From contig NZ_CP070950.1 of the NCBI RefSeq assembly GCF_017084525.1, forward strand, positions 310,001 through 374,000: 64,000 nucleotides of DNA. The letters are read 5' to 3'. How positions within the stretch are numbered: position 1 is the first letter of the stretch; each line of letters opens with the position of its first letter. The notes beneath the pieces were generated by a model. That model did no database searches. It saw only the letters and a program-made list of their open reading frames with translations, and was not told where the DNA came from. Source of the DNA: Conexibacter sp. SYSU D00693 (lineage in GTDB: Bacteria; Actinomycetota; Thermoleophilia; Solirubrobacterales; Solirubrobacteraceae). The translations under genes were made by a program, and so were the position numbers. This document shows, piece by piece, positions 7,673 through 15,623 of this stretch.

Positions 7673-8361
7673 ACGAGCTCGACCTCGCTGACCACGGAGG
7701 CCGCGAGCGCCTCGAGCAGCTCGACCTGGTCGGCCGTCCAGTGGCGCGGCTTGTCGTCGATCGCGCAGAGGCTGCCCAGCGCGTGCCCGTCGTGCGTGAC
7801 GATCGGCACCCCGAGGTAGGCGATGACGCCGAGGTCGGGGATCGCGAGGTTGTCCTGCACGAGGGGCTCCTCGCGCGCGTCGGGCACCACGAGGGGCGCG
7901 CGCCGCATCACGACGTGCTGGCAGAAGGAGTGCGAGAGCGGCGTCTCGCGCGCGCTGGCCCAGGGCTCGGGCAGGCCGGGCAGGGCGCAGAAGTACTGGC
8001 GGTCGTGCTCGACGAGCGACACGAGCGCGACCGGGACGTTGAGGACCTGACGGACGAGCTCGGCGATGCGGTCGAACTGGGGCGCCGGACCGGCGTCGAG
8101 CAGTCCGGAGGAGCGCAGGGCGGTCAGGCGCTCCTGGTCGCGAGCGACGTCGGCGACGGCGCGTCGCGGCGCGCGCGCGGCGAGCTCCTGGACCGACGTC
8201 ATGACCTCGTCGTCGCCGCGTCGTCCGGCCATCGTCGCCACCCGCAGCAGCGCGGCGTCGCGCACGAACTGGGCGACGCTGACGCCCTCGCGGGCAGCCT
8301 CGCGCTCGAGCTGCTCCCACAGCTCGTCGCTGAAGCGGACGGTGGTGACGTGCATGGCCAT
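7654..8361 (-). CDS. Ribbon-helix-helix/GAF fusion protein (235 aa)
   Basis: Residues 1-45 look like a ribbon-helix-helix DNA-binding unit: the strand HVTTVRFSDELW, then two helices (QLEREAAREG, SVAQFVRDAALLR). After a linker, residues ~75-230 form a GAF domain (LVRQVLNVPVALVSLVEHDRQYF, LSHSFCQHVV, GVIAYLGVPI, LGSLCAID). The protein could be a one-component sensor that binds DNA through RHH and a ligand or redox cue through GAF. The divergent partner is a soluble chemoreceptor-like gene starting at 8504. The start could also be two codons downstream (ATG at 8355). Confidence 0.8.
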   Translation of the reverse strand: MAMHVTTVRFSDELWEQLEREAAREGVSVAQFVRDAALLRVATMAGRRGDDEVMTSVQELAARAPRRAVADVARDQERLTALRSSGLLDAGPAPQFDRIAELVRQVLNVPVALVSLVEHDRQYFCALPGLPEPWASARETPLSHSFCQHVVMRRAPLVVPDAREEPLVQDNLAIPDLGVIAYLGVPIVTHDGHALGSLCAIDDKPRHWTADQVELLEALAASVVSEVELVRREAA

Positions 8362-8503
8362 GGGTGCCGTTCACCTGCCGTTTCGGCGCGGATCCGCTAT
8401 CGCTTTAGCCGTTCGTCGCATCTTGTCTCAAGAAGTGGTGGCGGATTGACGACACGGTGACTGGCCCGCCTCTGCCAGCCACAAGAGATCAAGGACGACC
8501 ACC

Positions 8504-9700
8504 GTGAAGCTGCTCAGTACCCCGAAGGACCCGCGCCTCGCCCGCGAGCCCGAGCGCTCGGACATCGCCGACGTCATCGCCGGGCTGCGCAGCCTCGACG
8601 AGCACTGCCTCAAGGGCCTCGCCGCGGGGCTCAAGGCCATGGAGGGCGGCGCCCTGACGACCGCCGTCGTCCCCGTCACGAAGCCGGTCGACGTCGCGGG
8701 CCGCACCGGCGAGGCCGCCGAGCTGGCCGAGGTCTTCAACTCCATGCTCGCCCGCGCGCAGGCGGCGGTCGTCGCCTACGAGACGGTCCGTGAGGAGCTG
8801 CACGCCGCGCTGGGCGACCGCTCGTGCCTGGACCAGCTCAGCGCGAAGCTCACGAGCCTGAGCGACCACTGCCTGGTCGCGCTCGGCACCGGCCTGGAGG
8901 CCATGAGCCGCGGCGACCTCACCGTCCCGGCCGAGCCGGTCACCACGGACGTCACCGCCGAACCAGGCGCGCAGCTCGGCCGCCTGGGCGAGACCTTCAA
9001 CACCATGCTCTCGCGGGCGCAGGGCGGGCTCGGGGCCTACAACACGACGCGCACCGGGCTGGCGGCGATGATCGGCGAGATCGCCGAGACCTCCACGGCG
9101 GTGAGCGACGCCTCCCGCGAGATGGCGGCGACCGCCCAGCAGACGGGTGTGGCCATCGACGAGATCGCGCGCGCGTCCACCGACGTGGCCGGTGGCGCCG
9201 AGCGCCAGGTCTCGACCGTCGTCGAGGTCCAGCGCATCACGACCGAGGCCGTCGGCCTCTCCGCCGACGCGCAGAAGATCGCCAGCAACGGCGTCGAGCT
9301 GGCGGCCCGCATCTCCGCGATCGCCGACCAGACGAACCTCCTCGCGCTCAACGCCGCGATCGAGGCGGCGCGCGCCGGCGAGCACGGCCGGGGCTTCGCG
9401 GTCGTCGCCGAGGAGGTGCGCAGCCTCGCCGAGTCCGCGTCCTCGACGGTCAAGGAGGTCCAGCAGGGCTTCTCCGACCTGGCCTCGAGCGTCGGGGACG
9501 TCGCCGGCTGCATCGAGCGCATCGAGAGCTCCGCGCGCTCGGTCCACGCCGTCGCGGAGGAGGCGAGCGCCGCGACCGAGCAGGTCTCGGCCTCGGCCGA
9601 GGAGTCCAGCGCGTCGACGCAGCAGGTCGTGGCCAGCACGCACGACCTCGCCGCTCGCGCCCGCGAGCTCGACGAGCTCGTCGCCCGCTTCACCGTCTAG
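8504..9700 (+). CDS. Soluble methyl-accepting chemotaxis-like protein (398 aa)
   Basis: The C-terminal half is the MCP signalling coiled coil with its hairpin tip ([19 protein letters not shown], then [16 protein letters not shown]) around residues 265-310. No transmembrane segment or periplasmic domain is visible, so it is probably cytoplasmic. The N-terminal half contains two similar units ([19 protein letters not shown]... and [19 protein letters not shown]..., each followed by FN(S/T)MLxRAQ) that resemble duplicated HAMP modules. The start is a GTG. No CheA, CheW or flagellar gene is in the window. It may work outside motility, perhaps with the adjacent GAF protein. Confidence 0.85.
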   Translation: MKLLSTPKDPRLAREPERSDIADVIAGLRSLDEHCLKGLAAGLKAMEGGALTTAVVPVTKPVDVAGRTGEAAELAEVFNSMLARAQAAVVAYETVREELHAALGDRSCLDQLSAKLTSLSDHCLVALGTGLEAMSRGDLTVPAEPVTTDVTAEPGAQLGRLGETFNTMLSRAQGGLGAYNTTRTGLAAMIGEIAETSTAVSDASREMAATAQQTGVAIDEIARASTDVAGGAERQVSTVVEVQRITTEAVGLSADAQKIASNGVELAARISAIADQTNLLALNAAIEAARAGEHGRGFAVVAEEVRSLAESASSTVKEVQQGFSDLASSVGDVAGCIERIESSARSVHAVAEEASAATEQVSASAEESSASTQQVVASTHDLAARARELDELVARFTV

Positions 9701-9793
9701 CTCCACCCCCGGTCCGCTCCCCCCGGACCACGACCACGGTCCCGTTCCCCCTGGACCACACGGCCCGCACGCCCGGCTGGTAGACAGTCGGGC

Positions 9794-11284
9794 GTGCGAC
9801 GGCCGACTGCCGAGCTCGCTGGCGAGCACCCGCAGGACCCCGAGGCAGCGACCGCCCAGGTGTGCGCGCTGCTGGGCGCCGAGCCCCGTGACGCGCGGGT
9901 CGCGGACCGGGTCCTGCTCGACACCTTCGACGGCAGCCTGCGCGCGGCGGGCCTCGTGGCCGAACGCCCGGCGGGCGGCCGAGGGGCGGCCCTGGGCGCG
10001 CCCGAGAGCGACGAGGTGCGCAAGGCGCGCGGGATCCGCGCCCTGCTGCCGGTCGTCCGCGTGCGCAGCGAGGTGCAGGAGCTCGCCGTGCTCGACGACG
10101 AGGGCAAGACCGTCGTGCGCGCCGAGCTCGAGCTGCCCCACGCGCTGCCGGACGGCGAGGCGCCCGTCGCGCTGCCCGCCCGGCTGCGCCTGCGCGGCGT
10201 GCTCGGCTACGACAAGGCGTTCAAGCGCGCGCTGCGCGCGCTCGAGGACGGCGGCGGATGGGGCGCGCCCGACGCGACGCTCTTCGACGAGGCGGCGGTC
10301 GCCGTCGGCCGCGACCCACGCGGCACGTCGTCCAAGGTGCAGGTCGAGCTCGAGCGCGGCATGCGCGCCGACGCGGCGGCGGGCCTGCTGCTCGCACGCC
10401 TGGCCGACGTGGCCCAGCAGAACGTCGCGGGCACGCTCGAGGACGTCGACACGGAGTTCCTCCACGACCTGCGCGTCGCGGTCCGTCGCGCGCGGTCGGT
10501 CCTGCGCGAGCTGCAGGGCGTCCACGAGCCGGCGCAGCGCGCGCACGTGCGCGAGGAGCTCAAGTGGGTGCAGTCCGCGACGGGGCTCGTCCGGGACCTC
10601 GACGTCCAGCTCCTGGACTGGGACGAGCTGGTGGGTGCGCTGCACGACGACCGGCGCGAGGACCTCGAGCCGCTGCGCGCGACGCTCGAGCGCCGCCGGT
10701 CGCGGGCCCTGCGCCGGCTGCGCCAGGACCTGCGCGGCCCGCGCTTCGCGGGGGCGCTGGAGGCGTGGCGCGAGCTGGCGGTCTCGCCGCCCGCGGCGCC
10801 GGGCGACCCCGACCGCCCGCGCGCGGCGCTGCCGGTCGAGGAGGTCGCCGCCGACCGCATCGAACGCGTCTACCGGCGGATGGTCCGCGACGGCAAGGCG
10901 ATCGACGAGGACACGCCGGCGGAGGCGCTGCACGAGCTGCGCAAGCGCGGCAAGGAGCTGCGCTACCTGCTCGAGCTGTTCGGCGGGCTGTTCCCGGCGG
11001 AGGTCGTCAAGCCGATGGTCAAGACGCTCAAGGGGCTGCAGGACGTGCTCGGGCGCTTCCAGGACCGGGCGGTGCAGGCCGAGCTGCTCGAGGAGGCGGG
11101 GCGCGAGCTCGTCCAGCACGCGACGGGGCCGGCGGCGCTCATGGCGCTCGGGCTGGTCGTGGAGGAGCTGCACGCCGACCAGCGCGCGGCGCGCGACGAG
11201 TTCCACGAGCGCTTCGCGGCGTTCGCGGCGAAGGACCAGCGCAAGCTCGTGCGCGCGACGTTCCCGGCGCTGGAGCGCGCGTGA
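9794..11284 (+). CDS. CYTH-like/CHAD domain protein (496 aa)
   Basis: CHAD domains are helical bundles that bind polyphosphate through conserved His and basic residues. Two copies of the signature are visible: EFLHDLRVAVRRARSVLREL around residue 221 and ALHELRKRGKELRYLLELFG around residue 380. The N-terminal ~180 residues resemble a degenerate CYTH tunnel fold (LLDTFDGSLRAAGLVAERP) without the intact ExExK motif. GTG start at 9794. The stop overlaps the ParA-like GTG start by 4 bases, and an intact CYTH gene follows, indicating one translationally coupled operon. Location at polyphosphate granules is inferred from the family. Confidence 0.87.
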   Translation: MRRPTAELAGEHPQDPEAATAQVCALLGAEPRDARVADRVLLDTFDGSLRAAGLVAERPAGGRGAALGAPESDEVRKARGIRALLPVVRVRSEVQELAVLDDEGKTVVRAELELPHALPDGEAPVALPARLRLRGVLGYDKAFKRALRALEDGGGWGAPDATLFDEAAVAVGRDPRGTSSKVQVELERGMRADAAAGLLLARLADVAQQNVAGTLEDVDTEFLHDLRVAVRRARSVLRELQGVHEPAQRAHVREELKWVQSATGLVRDLDVQLLDWDELVGALHDDRREDLEPLRATLERRRSRALRRLRQDLRGPRFAGALEAWRELAVSPPAAPGDPDRPRAALPVEEVAADRIERVYRRMVRDGKAIDEDTPAEALHELRKRGKELRYLLELFGGLFPAEVVKPMVKTLKGLQDVLGRFQDRAVQAELLEEAGRELVQHATGPAALMALGLVVEELHADQRAARDEFHERFAAFAAKDQRKLVRATFPALERA

Positions 11285-12042
11285 AGGTCGTCGCGACCTA
11301 CTCGATCAAGGGCGGCGTGGGCAAGACCTCGGCGGCGGTGAACGTCGGGGCGCTCGCGGCGCGGGCGGGCCTGCGGACGCTGCTGTGGGACCTCGACCCG
11401 CAGGGCGCGGCGACGTTCCTGCTGCGGGTCAAGCCGAAGGTCAAGGGCGGTGGGCGCAAGCTCGTGCGGGGCACGCGCGACCCGGGCGAGGCGCTGAAGG
11501 GCACCGACGTCGAGGGCCTCGACCTCCTGCCGGCCGACTTCTCCTACCGCCACCTCGACGTGCTGCTCGACCGCGAGGAGCGCCCGGAGGAGGGCGTCGG
11601 CCGCGTGCTCGCGCCGCTCGCCGGTGACTACGACCTGGCGATCCTCGACTGCGCGCCGTCGATCTCGCTGGTCTCCGAGAGCGTCTTCGCGGCGGCCGAC
11701 GTCCTGCTCGTGCCGCTCGTGCCGTCGACGCTCTCGGTCCGCACGCTCGAGCAGCTGCGCACCTTCCTGGAGCGCCACGGGGCGGGCGACGGGGCGACGG
11801 TGCCCGAGGTGCTGGCCTTCCTGTCGATGGTCGACCGGCGCAAGAACCTGCACCGCGAGCTGGCGGCGTCGCTGCCCGAGACGTTCTCGGGCATGGCGCG
11901 GGCGGCGATCCCGTCGGCGAGCGCCGTCGAGCTCATGGGCGCCCGGCGCGAGCCACTGGTGCAGTCGCGGCCGCGCGACGCGGCGGCGGTGGCCTACACG
12001 TCGCTGTGGGAGGAGCTGCGCGAGGTGCTCGACCGTGGCTGA
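11281..12042 (+). CDS. ParA/MinD-type ATPase (253 aa)
   Basis: A deviant Walker A motif KGGVGKTS at residues 10-17 includes the signature Lys. It is followed by the DLDPQGAAT box (37-45) and DCAPS (123-127). These are diagnostic of ParA-family ATPases that form ATP-dependent dimers on nucleoid DNA to position cargo. The GTG start overlaps the CHAD stop (GTGA), and the end overlaps the CYTH gene start. There is no ParB, parS or replication gene here, so plasmid or chromosome segregation is unlikely. Positioning of a CHAD-bound polyphosphate body is an attractive inference. Confidence 0.88.
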   Translation: MKVVATYSIKGGVGKTSAAVNVGALAARAGLRTLLWDLDPQGAATFLLRVKPKVKGGGRKLVRGTRDPGEALKGTDVEGLDLLPADFSYRHLDVLLDREERPEEGVGRVLAPLAGDYDLAILDCAPSISLVSESVFAAADVLLVPLVPSTLSVRTLEQLRTFLERHGAGDGATVPEVLAFLSMVDRRKNLHRELAASLPETFSGMARAAIPSASAVELMGARREPLVQSRPRDAAAVAYTSLWEELREVLDRG

Positions 12043-12532
12043 CGCCGCCGGCGGCGCGGCGCCGGTCGAGGTCGAGCGCAAGTTCCTCGTCGTGGGGGAG
12101 GTGCCGGGCCTCGGGACGGGCGGGTCCAGCGCGATCCGCCAGGGCTACGTCGCGGTCGCCGCCACGGGGGACGAGGTCCGGGTGCGCGAGCGCGACGGCG
12201 CCTGCGTGCTGACCGTCAAGCACGGCGGAGCGGGGCTCGTGCGCGGCGAGGCCGAGCTGCCGGTGAGCGCCGACCTGTTCGCCGAGCTGTGGGCGCAGAC
12301 CGAGGGCCGGCGGGTCGAGAAGGTCCGCCACCTCGTGCCGCTCGACGGCGGGCTGGTGGCGGAGGTCGACGTGTTCGGCGGCGCGCTCGAGGGGCTGGTG
12401 CTCGCGGAGGTCGAGTTCGGCTCGGTGGAGGAGGCGCGGGCGTTCGTCGCGCCGCCGTGGCTGGGGCGCGACGTCACCGACGACGCGGCCTACCGCAACC
12501 AGCGCCTGGCGCTGGGGCGTCCGCCGGGCTGA
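12035..12532 (+). CDS. CYTH domain triphosphatase-like protein (165 aa)
   Basis: The N-terminal VEVERKFLV carries the ExExK motif (Glu12, Glu14, Lys16) of CYTH/triphosphate tunnel enzymes. Downstream are QGYVAV, VRVRERDG, LTVKHGG, VEVDVFGG and LAEVEFGS, the alternating charged strands that line the tunnel. Members hydrolyse inorganic triphosphate, thiamine triphosphate or short polyphosphate, or cyclise ATP; this short form is most like the bacterial triphosphatases. The GTG start overlaps the ParA-like gene by 8 bases, so co-expression is expected. Confidence 0.87.
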   Translation: MADAAGGAAPVEVERKFLVVGEVPGLGTGGSSAIRQGYVAVAATGDEVRVRERDGACVLTVKHGGAGLVRGEAELPVSADLFAELWAQTEGRRVEKVRHLVPLDGGLVAEVDVFGGALEGLVLAEVEFGSVEEARAFVAPPWLGRDVTDDAAYRNQRLALGRPPG

Positions 12533-12565
12533 GCGCGCCGGCGCGCCGGTGCGACAGTGGGGGGC

Positions 12566-13471
12566 GTGCGCAGCGGCGTGCTCTTCGGGATCGGCGCCTA
12601 CGGGCTGTGGGGCGTCTTCCCGCTGTACTTCCCGCTGCTCGAGCCGTCGGGGTCGGTCGAGGTCCTCGCGCACCGCATCGGCTGGACGCTCGTGGTCGTC
12701 GTGCTCGTGCTGGCCGCGCGCCGGCGGGTGGGCGAGCTCGTGGCGGTGGCGCGCGAGCGGCGGGTCCTCGGGCTGCTGGCCGCGGCGGCGGTCCTCATCG
12801 CGGTCAACTGGGGGACCTACATCCACGCGGTCACCTCCGACCAGACGATCGACGCGGCGCTGGGCTACTTCATCACGCCGCTCGTGAGCGTCGCCTTCGG
12901 GATGGTCGTGCTGGGCGAGCGGCTGCGGCGCGTGCAGGCGGTGGCGGTGGTGCTCGGCGCCGTGGCGGTGGTCGTCCTCACGGCCTACCACGGGGGCTTC
13001 CCGTGGATCGCGCTCGTCCTGGCGGCGTCGTTCGGCACCTACGGGCTGCTGAAGAAGCTCGCCGACGTGGGCGCGCCCGAGGGGCTGGCGGTCGAGACGC
13101 TCGTGCTCGTCGTCCCGGCGCTGGTCTTCCTCGCGGTGCTGTGGGCGCGCGGCGAGGGGACGTTCACGACGGAGGGCACGGGCCATGCGCTGCTCGTCGC
13201 CGCGTCGGGCCCGATCACCGCGCTGCCGCTCCTGCTCTTCGCGGCGTGCGTCGTGCGCGTGCCGCTGACGACGGTCGGGCTGCTGCAGTACCTCGCGCCG
13301 GTCCTGCAGTTCCTCGTCGGCTGGCTGCTGCAGGACGAGGCGATGCCGGGCAGCCGCTGGGCGGGCTTCGCGCTGGTCTGGGTCGCGCTCGTCCTGCTCA
13401 CCTGGGACGGCCTGCGCGCCGCGGGCACCGCGCGCCGCCAGGCGCTCGAGCCGGTCGCCGAGCCCGCCTAG
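12566..13471 (+). CDS. rarD: RarD/EamA family membrane transporter (301 aa)
   Basis: About ten transmembrane helices in two repeated five-helix halves, as in DMT-superfamily EamA proteins. The opening LFGIGAYGLWGVFPLYF, HRIGWTLVVV and NWGTYIHAV are characteristic of RarD, an inner-membrane permease of uncertain substrate. The GTG at 12566 aligns with the family N-terminus; a GTG three codons earlier is possible. It follows the CYTH gene by 33 bp and may be cotranscribed. The stop is a shared CTAG with the convergent coiled-coil gene. Confidence 0.88.
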   Translation: MRSGVLFGIGAYGLWGVFPLYFPLLEPSGSVEVLAHRIGWTLVVVVLVLAARRRVGELVAVARERRVLGLLAAAAVLIAVNWGTYIHAVTSDQTIDAALGYFITPLVSVAFGMVVLGERLRRVQAVAVVLGAVAVVVLTAYHGGFPWIALVLAASFGTYGLLKKLADVGAPEGLAVETLVLVVPALVFLAVLWARGEGTFTTEGTGHALLVAASGPITALPLLLFAACVVRVPLTTVGLLQYLAPVLQFLVGWLLQDEAMPGSRWAGFALVWVALVLLTWDGLRAAGTARRQALEPVAEPA

Positions 13472-14817
13472 GCGATCGTCAGGACGAGCGTCGCCATCAG
13501 CAGGACGAAGAACAGCGCCGCCGCGCCGCCCAGCCCGCGGGCCACCCACAGGTCGATGCCCGAGGGCCGCCACGGCTCGCGCTCCCCGCGGCGCAGCAGC
13601 GCGCCGGCGGCCCGGGTCGCGGGCACGGCGACGGTGCCGATCGGCGTGTCCTCGTCGCCCTCGCTCGGGGTCAGACCCCGAGCACCGTCGCCCGGCGCCC
13701 CCTCCTCGCCGCCGCTCGGGGTCTGACCCCGAGCAGGGCGATGGCCGCGGGCGAGCTCGCTGCGCAGCCGGCGCTCGAGCACGCCGTGGGCGACCAGCGC
13801 CTCGTCGCGGTGGGCGAGCGCCTCGTCGCGGCGGGCCAGCGCCTCGTCGCGCTCCCGGGCGAGGGCGTCGCGCTCGGCGATCGCGGTGTCGCGGGCCCGC
13901 AGCGCCTCGTCGCGCTCGGCGGCCATCCGGTCGCGAGTGCGCACCGCGGCCTCGCGATCGGGCAGCGTCGCGTCGCGCTCTGCCACGGCCCGGTCGCGCT
14001 CGCGCCGCGCAGCGTCCCGTGCCGCAAGCGCCTCGTCGCGCTCCCGGACCAGCTGGTCCCGGGCGTCGCGCAGCTCGCGCACCTGGGCCCGCGCAGCCTC
14101 CAGCGCCACGCGCGCCTCCTGCGCCTCGGCCCGCACCGCGTCGACCTCCGCGCCCGTCTCCTGCGCGACCTCCACCGCCTCCGCGAACCCCGGATCCGCG
14201 CCCCGCGGCGATGCGACATGCCCTGGCACCGCTGCGACGGGGTCTGACCCCGTGCGTGTGACATGGCCTGGCACCGGTGCGACGGGGTCTGACCCCGTGC
14301 GTGTGACATGGCCTGGCACCGGTGCGACGGGGTCTGACCCCGAGCGTGTGACGTGCCCTGGCACCGGTGCGACGGGGTCTGACCCCGTGCGTGTGACGTG
14401 CCCTGGCACCGGTGCGACGGGGTCTGACCCCGTGCGTGCGACGGGGTCTGACCCCGAGCGGGTGACGTGGGGGGTGGGGGACGGGAGGCGGGTGCCGGTG
14501 GCGAGGTCGACGGTGAGGCTCGGGGTGACGGCGAGGGAGGCGCAGGCGCGGTCGAGGGGGTCGTCGCCCCAGGGGAACGCGGCGGTCCAGAGGGCGTCGT
14601 CGGTCGGCGCCCACGGCTTGTGGTCCAGGGAGGCGAGGACCTCGCGGCCGCCCGCGATGAGCGTCGGGCGCATGAAGCGCAGGCCGCGGACGCCGGACCA
14701 GCGGCCGCGCAGCACGACCCGCCCGTAGCGGACCTCGAGCTCCTCGACGGCGAAGGACGGTCTGGCGGGCGGGGCTCCGCGGTCGTCGCGCGCGGGCCTG
14801 GCGGTCGTGCTCGGCAC
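13468..14817 (-). CDS. Coiled-coil, C-terminally anchored protein with 15-residue repeats (449 aa)
   Basis: Three parts are visible. Residues 20-115 form a strand-rich domain (FAVEELEVRYGRVVLRGRW, RPTLIAGG). Residues ~117-200 are a low-complexity tract of 15-residue repeats around TGSDPVAPVPGHV, encoded by the palindromic DNA array at 14222-14455. Residues ~215-350 are a strongly heptad-like Arg/Glu/Ala coiled coil (RDEALARRDEALAHRDEAL). A single hydrophobic helix (GGAAALFFVLLMATLVLTIA) ends the protein. The start is GTG at 14817 with TAGGGC just upstream. No known family; perhaps a membrane-tethered scaffold. The repeat tract seems a DNA-level insertion tolerated by the protein. Confidence 0.75.
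   Translation of the reverse strand: MPSTTARPARDDRGAPPARPSFAVEELEVRYGRVVLRGRWSGVRGLRFMRPTLIAGGREVLASLDHKPWAPTDDALWTAAFPWGDDPLDRACASLAVTPSLTVDLATGTRLPSPTPHVTRSGSDPVARTGSDPVAPVPGHVTRTGSDPVAPVPGHVTRSGSDPVAPVPGHVTRTGSDPVAPVPGHVTRTGSDPVAAVPGHVASPRGADPGFAEAVEVAQETGAEVDAVRAEAQEARVALEAARAQVRELRDARDQLVRERDEALAARDAARRERDRAVAERDATLPDREAAVRTRDRMAAERDEALRARDTAIAERDALARERDEALARRDEALAHRDEALVAHGVLERRLRSELARGHRPARGQTPSGGEEGAPGDGARGLTPSEGDEDTPIGTVAVPATRAAGALLRRGEREPWRPSGIDLWVARGLGGAAALFFVLLMATLVLTIA
13663..13734. repeat. Two 21-bp GGGGTC-N-GACCCC palindromes inside the coiled-coil gene
   Basis: Perfect palindromes with arms GCTCGGGGTC/GACCCCGAGC lie at 13663-13683 (centre A) and 13714-13734 (centre T), 51 bp apart. 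The core GGGGTCTGACCCC is the same word that recurs six times at 14239-14455. Here the gene reads it in a different frame (RGLTPS and RGQTPS instead of TGSDPV), so the DNA word rather than the peptide is what recurs. Confidence 0.8.
14222..14455. repeat. Palindromic 45-bp tandem repeat array (5 copies plus a partial)
   Basis: CCTGGCACC recurs at 14222, 14267, 14312, 14357 and 14402, an exact 45-bp period. GGGGTCTGACCCC recurs at 14239, 14284, 14329, 14374 and 14419, and again at 14443 after a shortened 24-bp step. Each unit therefore carries one self-complementary word, and most also carry GGCACCGGTGC-like symmetry. The period is a multiple of three, so the coding frame is kept. Units differ by only a few bases, indicating recent expansion. 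There are no spacers, so it is not a CRISPR array. Confidence 0.92.
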
Positions 14818-14895
14818 CCGCCTGCCCTACCCGCAGGGCACCGGGCCCTCACCACCGTCCGGCGCCGGACCGCGAAGTGGGACGCGGGGTCGCGG

Positions 14896-15564
14896 CTAGC
14901 CGTCGCGGGCCAGCGCCGCCTTCAGCGCCCGCGCCCGGATCGCCCCGACGCCCGGCACCTCCCGCAGCTCGCGCTCGGACGCCGCCGCGACCTCGAGCAC
15001 CGACCCGAAGTGGTCGAGCAGCCGCCCCGCCGCGCGGGCCGAGATCCCCGGGACGCAGGCGAGCATCGCCACCGCCTGGGCCTCCGCGGTCGGTGCCGCG
15101 CGCCGCCGGCCGAGCGCCCGGCCGCCCGGCGTCCCCGTCCGGTGCGCGCGCCGCGCGAGCCGCTCGACCCACGCCGCCGCGTCCTGCGCGTCGAGGGCCT
15201 GGAGGACCGTCACCCCGTCCTCGACGAGCCGGCAGACCGCGCCGCGCCACGACGGCTCGGGCATCCACACCGGCACGCCCTCGATGACGAGCACCGCCCG
15301 CGGGTAGGCGTCCTGCAGCCGCATCGCCTGGTCGAAGAGCCGCCCGTCCTTGATCGACGAGGTGAGGTCGCCGCCGGACTTGCGCTCGACCGCGAGCTCG
15401 TCGGAGATGACGTAGTCGCCGACCGGCAGGTCGCAGAGCCGCACCTCGATGCCCGCCGCCTCGAGCAGCTCGGGGATGCCGGACTGCACCTCGCGGTGGT
15501 CGGCGAGCACGACCGGCGCGTCCGCCGGCGCCTCGGTCAGCACCGCGAGCTCGTCGACCGCCAT
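14896..15564 (-). CDS. ERCC4 (XPF-type) nuclease domain protein with helix-hairpin-helix (222 aa)
   Basis: An XPF/Mus81-like nuclease core: DHREV at residues 22-26 and the catalytic signature ERKSGGD at 60-66 (ERKxxxD), followed by SIKDGRLFDQAMRL. The C-terminal ~60 residues form tandem helix-hairpin-helix elements (LACVPGISARAAGRLLDHFG, REVPGVGAIRARALK) that bind DNA. Without a helicase domain it resembles the short archaeal-type architecture. Expected role: structure-specific cleavage of branched or flap DNA in repair. This family is mainly known from archaea and eukaryotes, so its presence in a bacterium is notable. Confidence 0.87.
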   Translation of the reverse strand: MAVDELAVLTEAPADAPVVLADHREVQSGIPELLEAAGIEVRLCDLPVGDYVISDELAVERKSGGDLTSSIKDGRLFDQAMRLQDAYPRAVLVIEGVPVWMPEPSWRGAVCRLVEDGVTVLQALDAQDAAAWVERLARRAHRTGTPGGRALGRRRAAPTAEAQAVAMLACVPGISARAAGRLLDHFGSVLEVAAASERELREVPGVGAIRARALKAALARDG

Positions 15565-15623
15565 GAGGGCGAGGTACCGCGCCGGCGACCGATGCGAACG
15601 CCCACCGGCGAGAATCGGACCCG

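Noticed and set aside
11281-12042. ParA-like gene as part of a chromosome or plasmid segregation locus
   Set aside because: No ParB gene, parS-like repeats or replication genes are nearby; it is embedded between CHAD and CYTH genes.
14207-14463. Regular repeats with the look of a CRISPR array
   Set aside because: The 45-bp units are contiguous with no unique spacers, the frame is coding throughout, and no cas gene is near.
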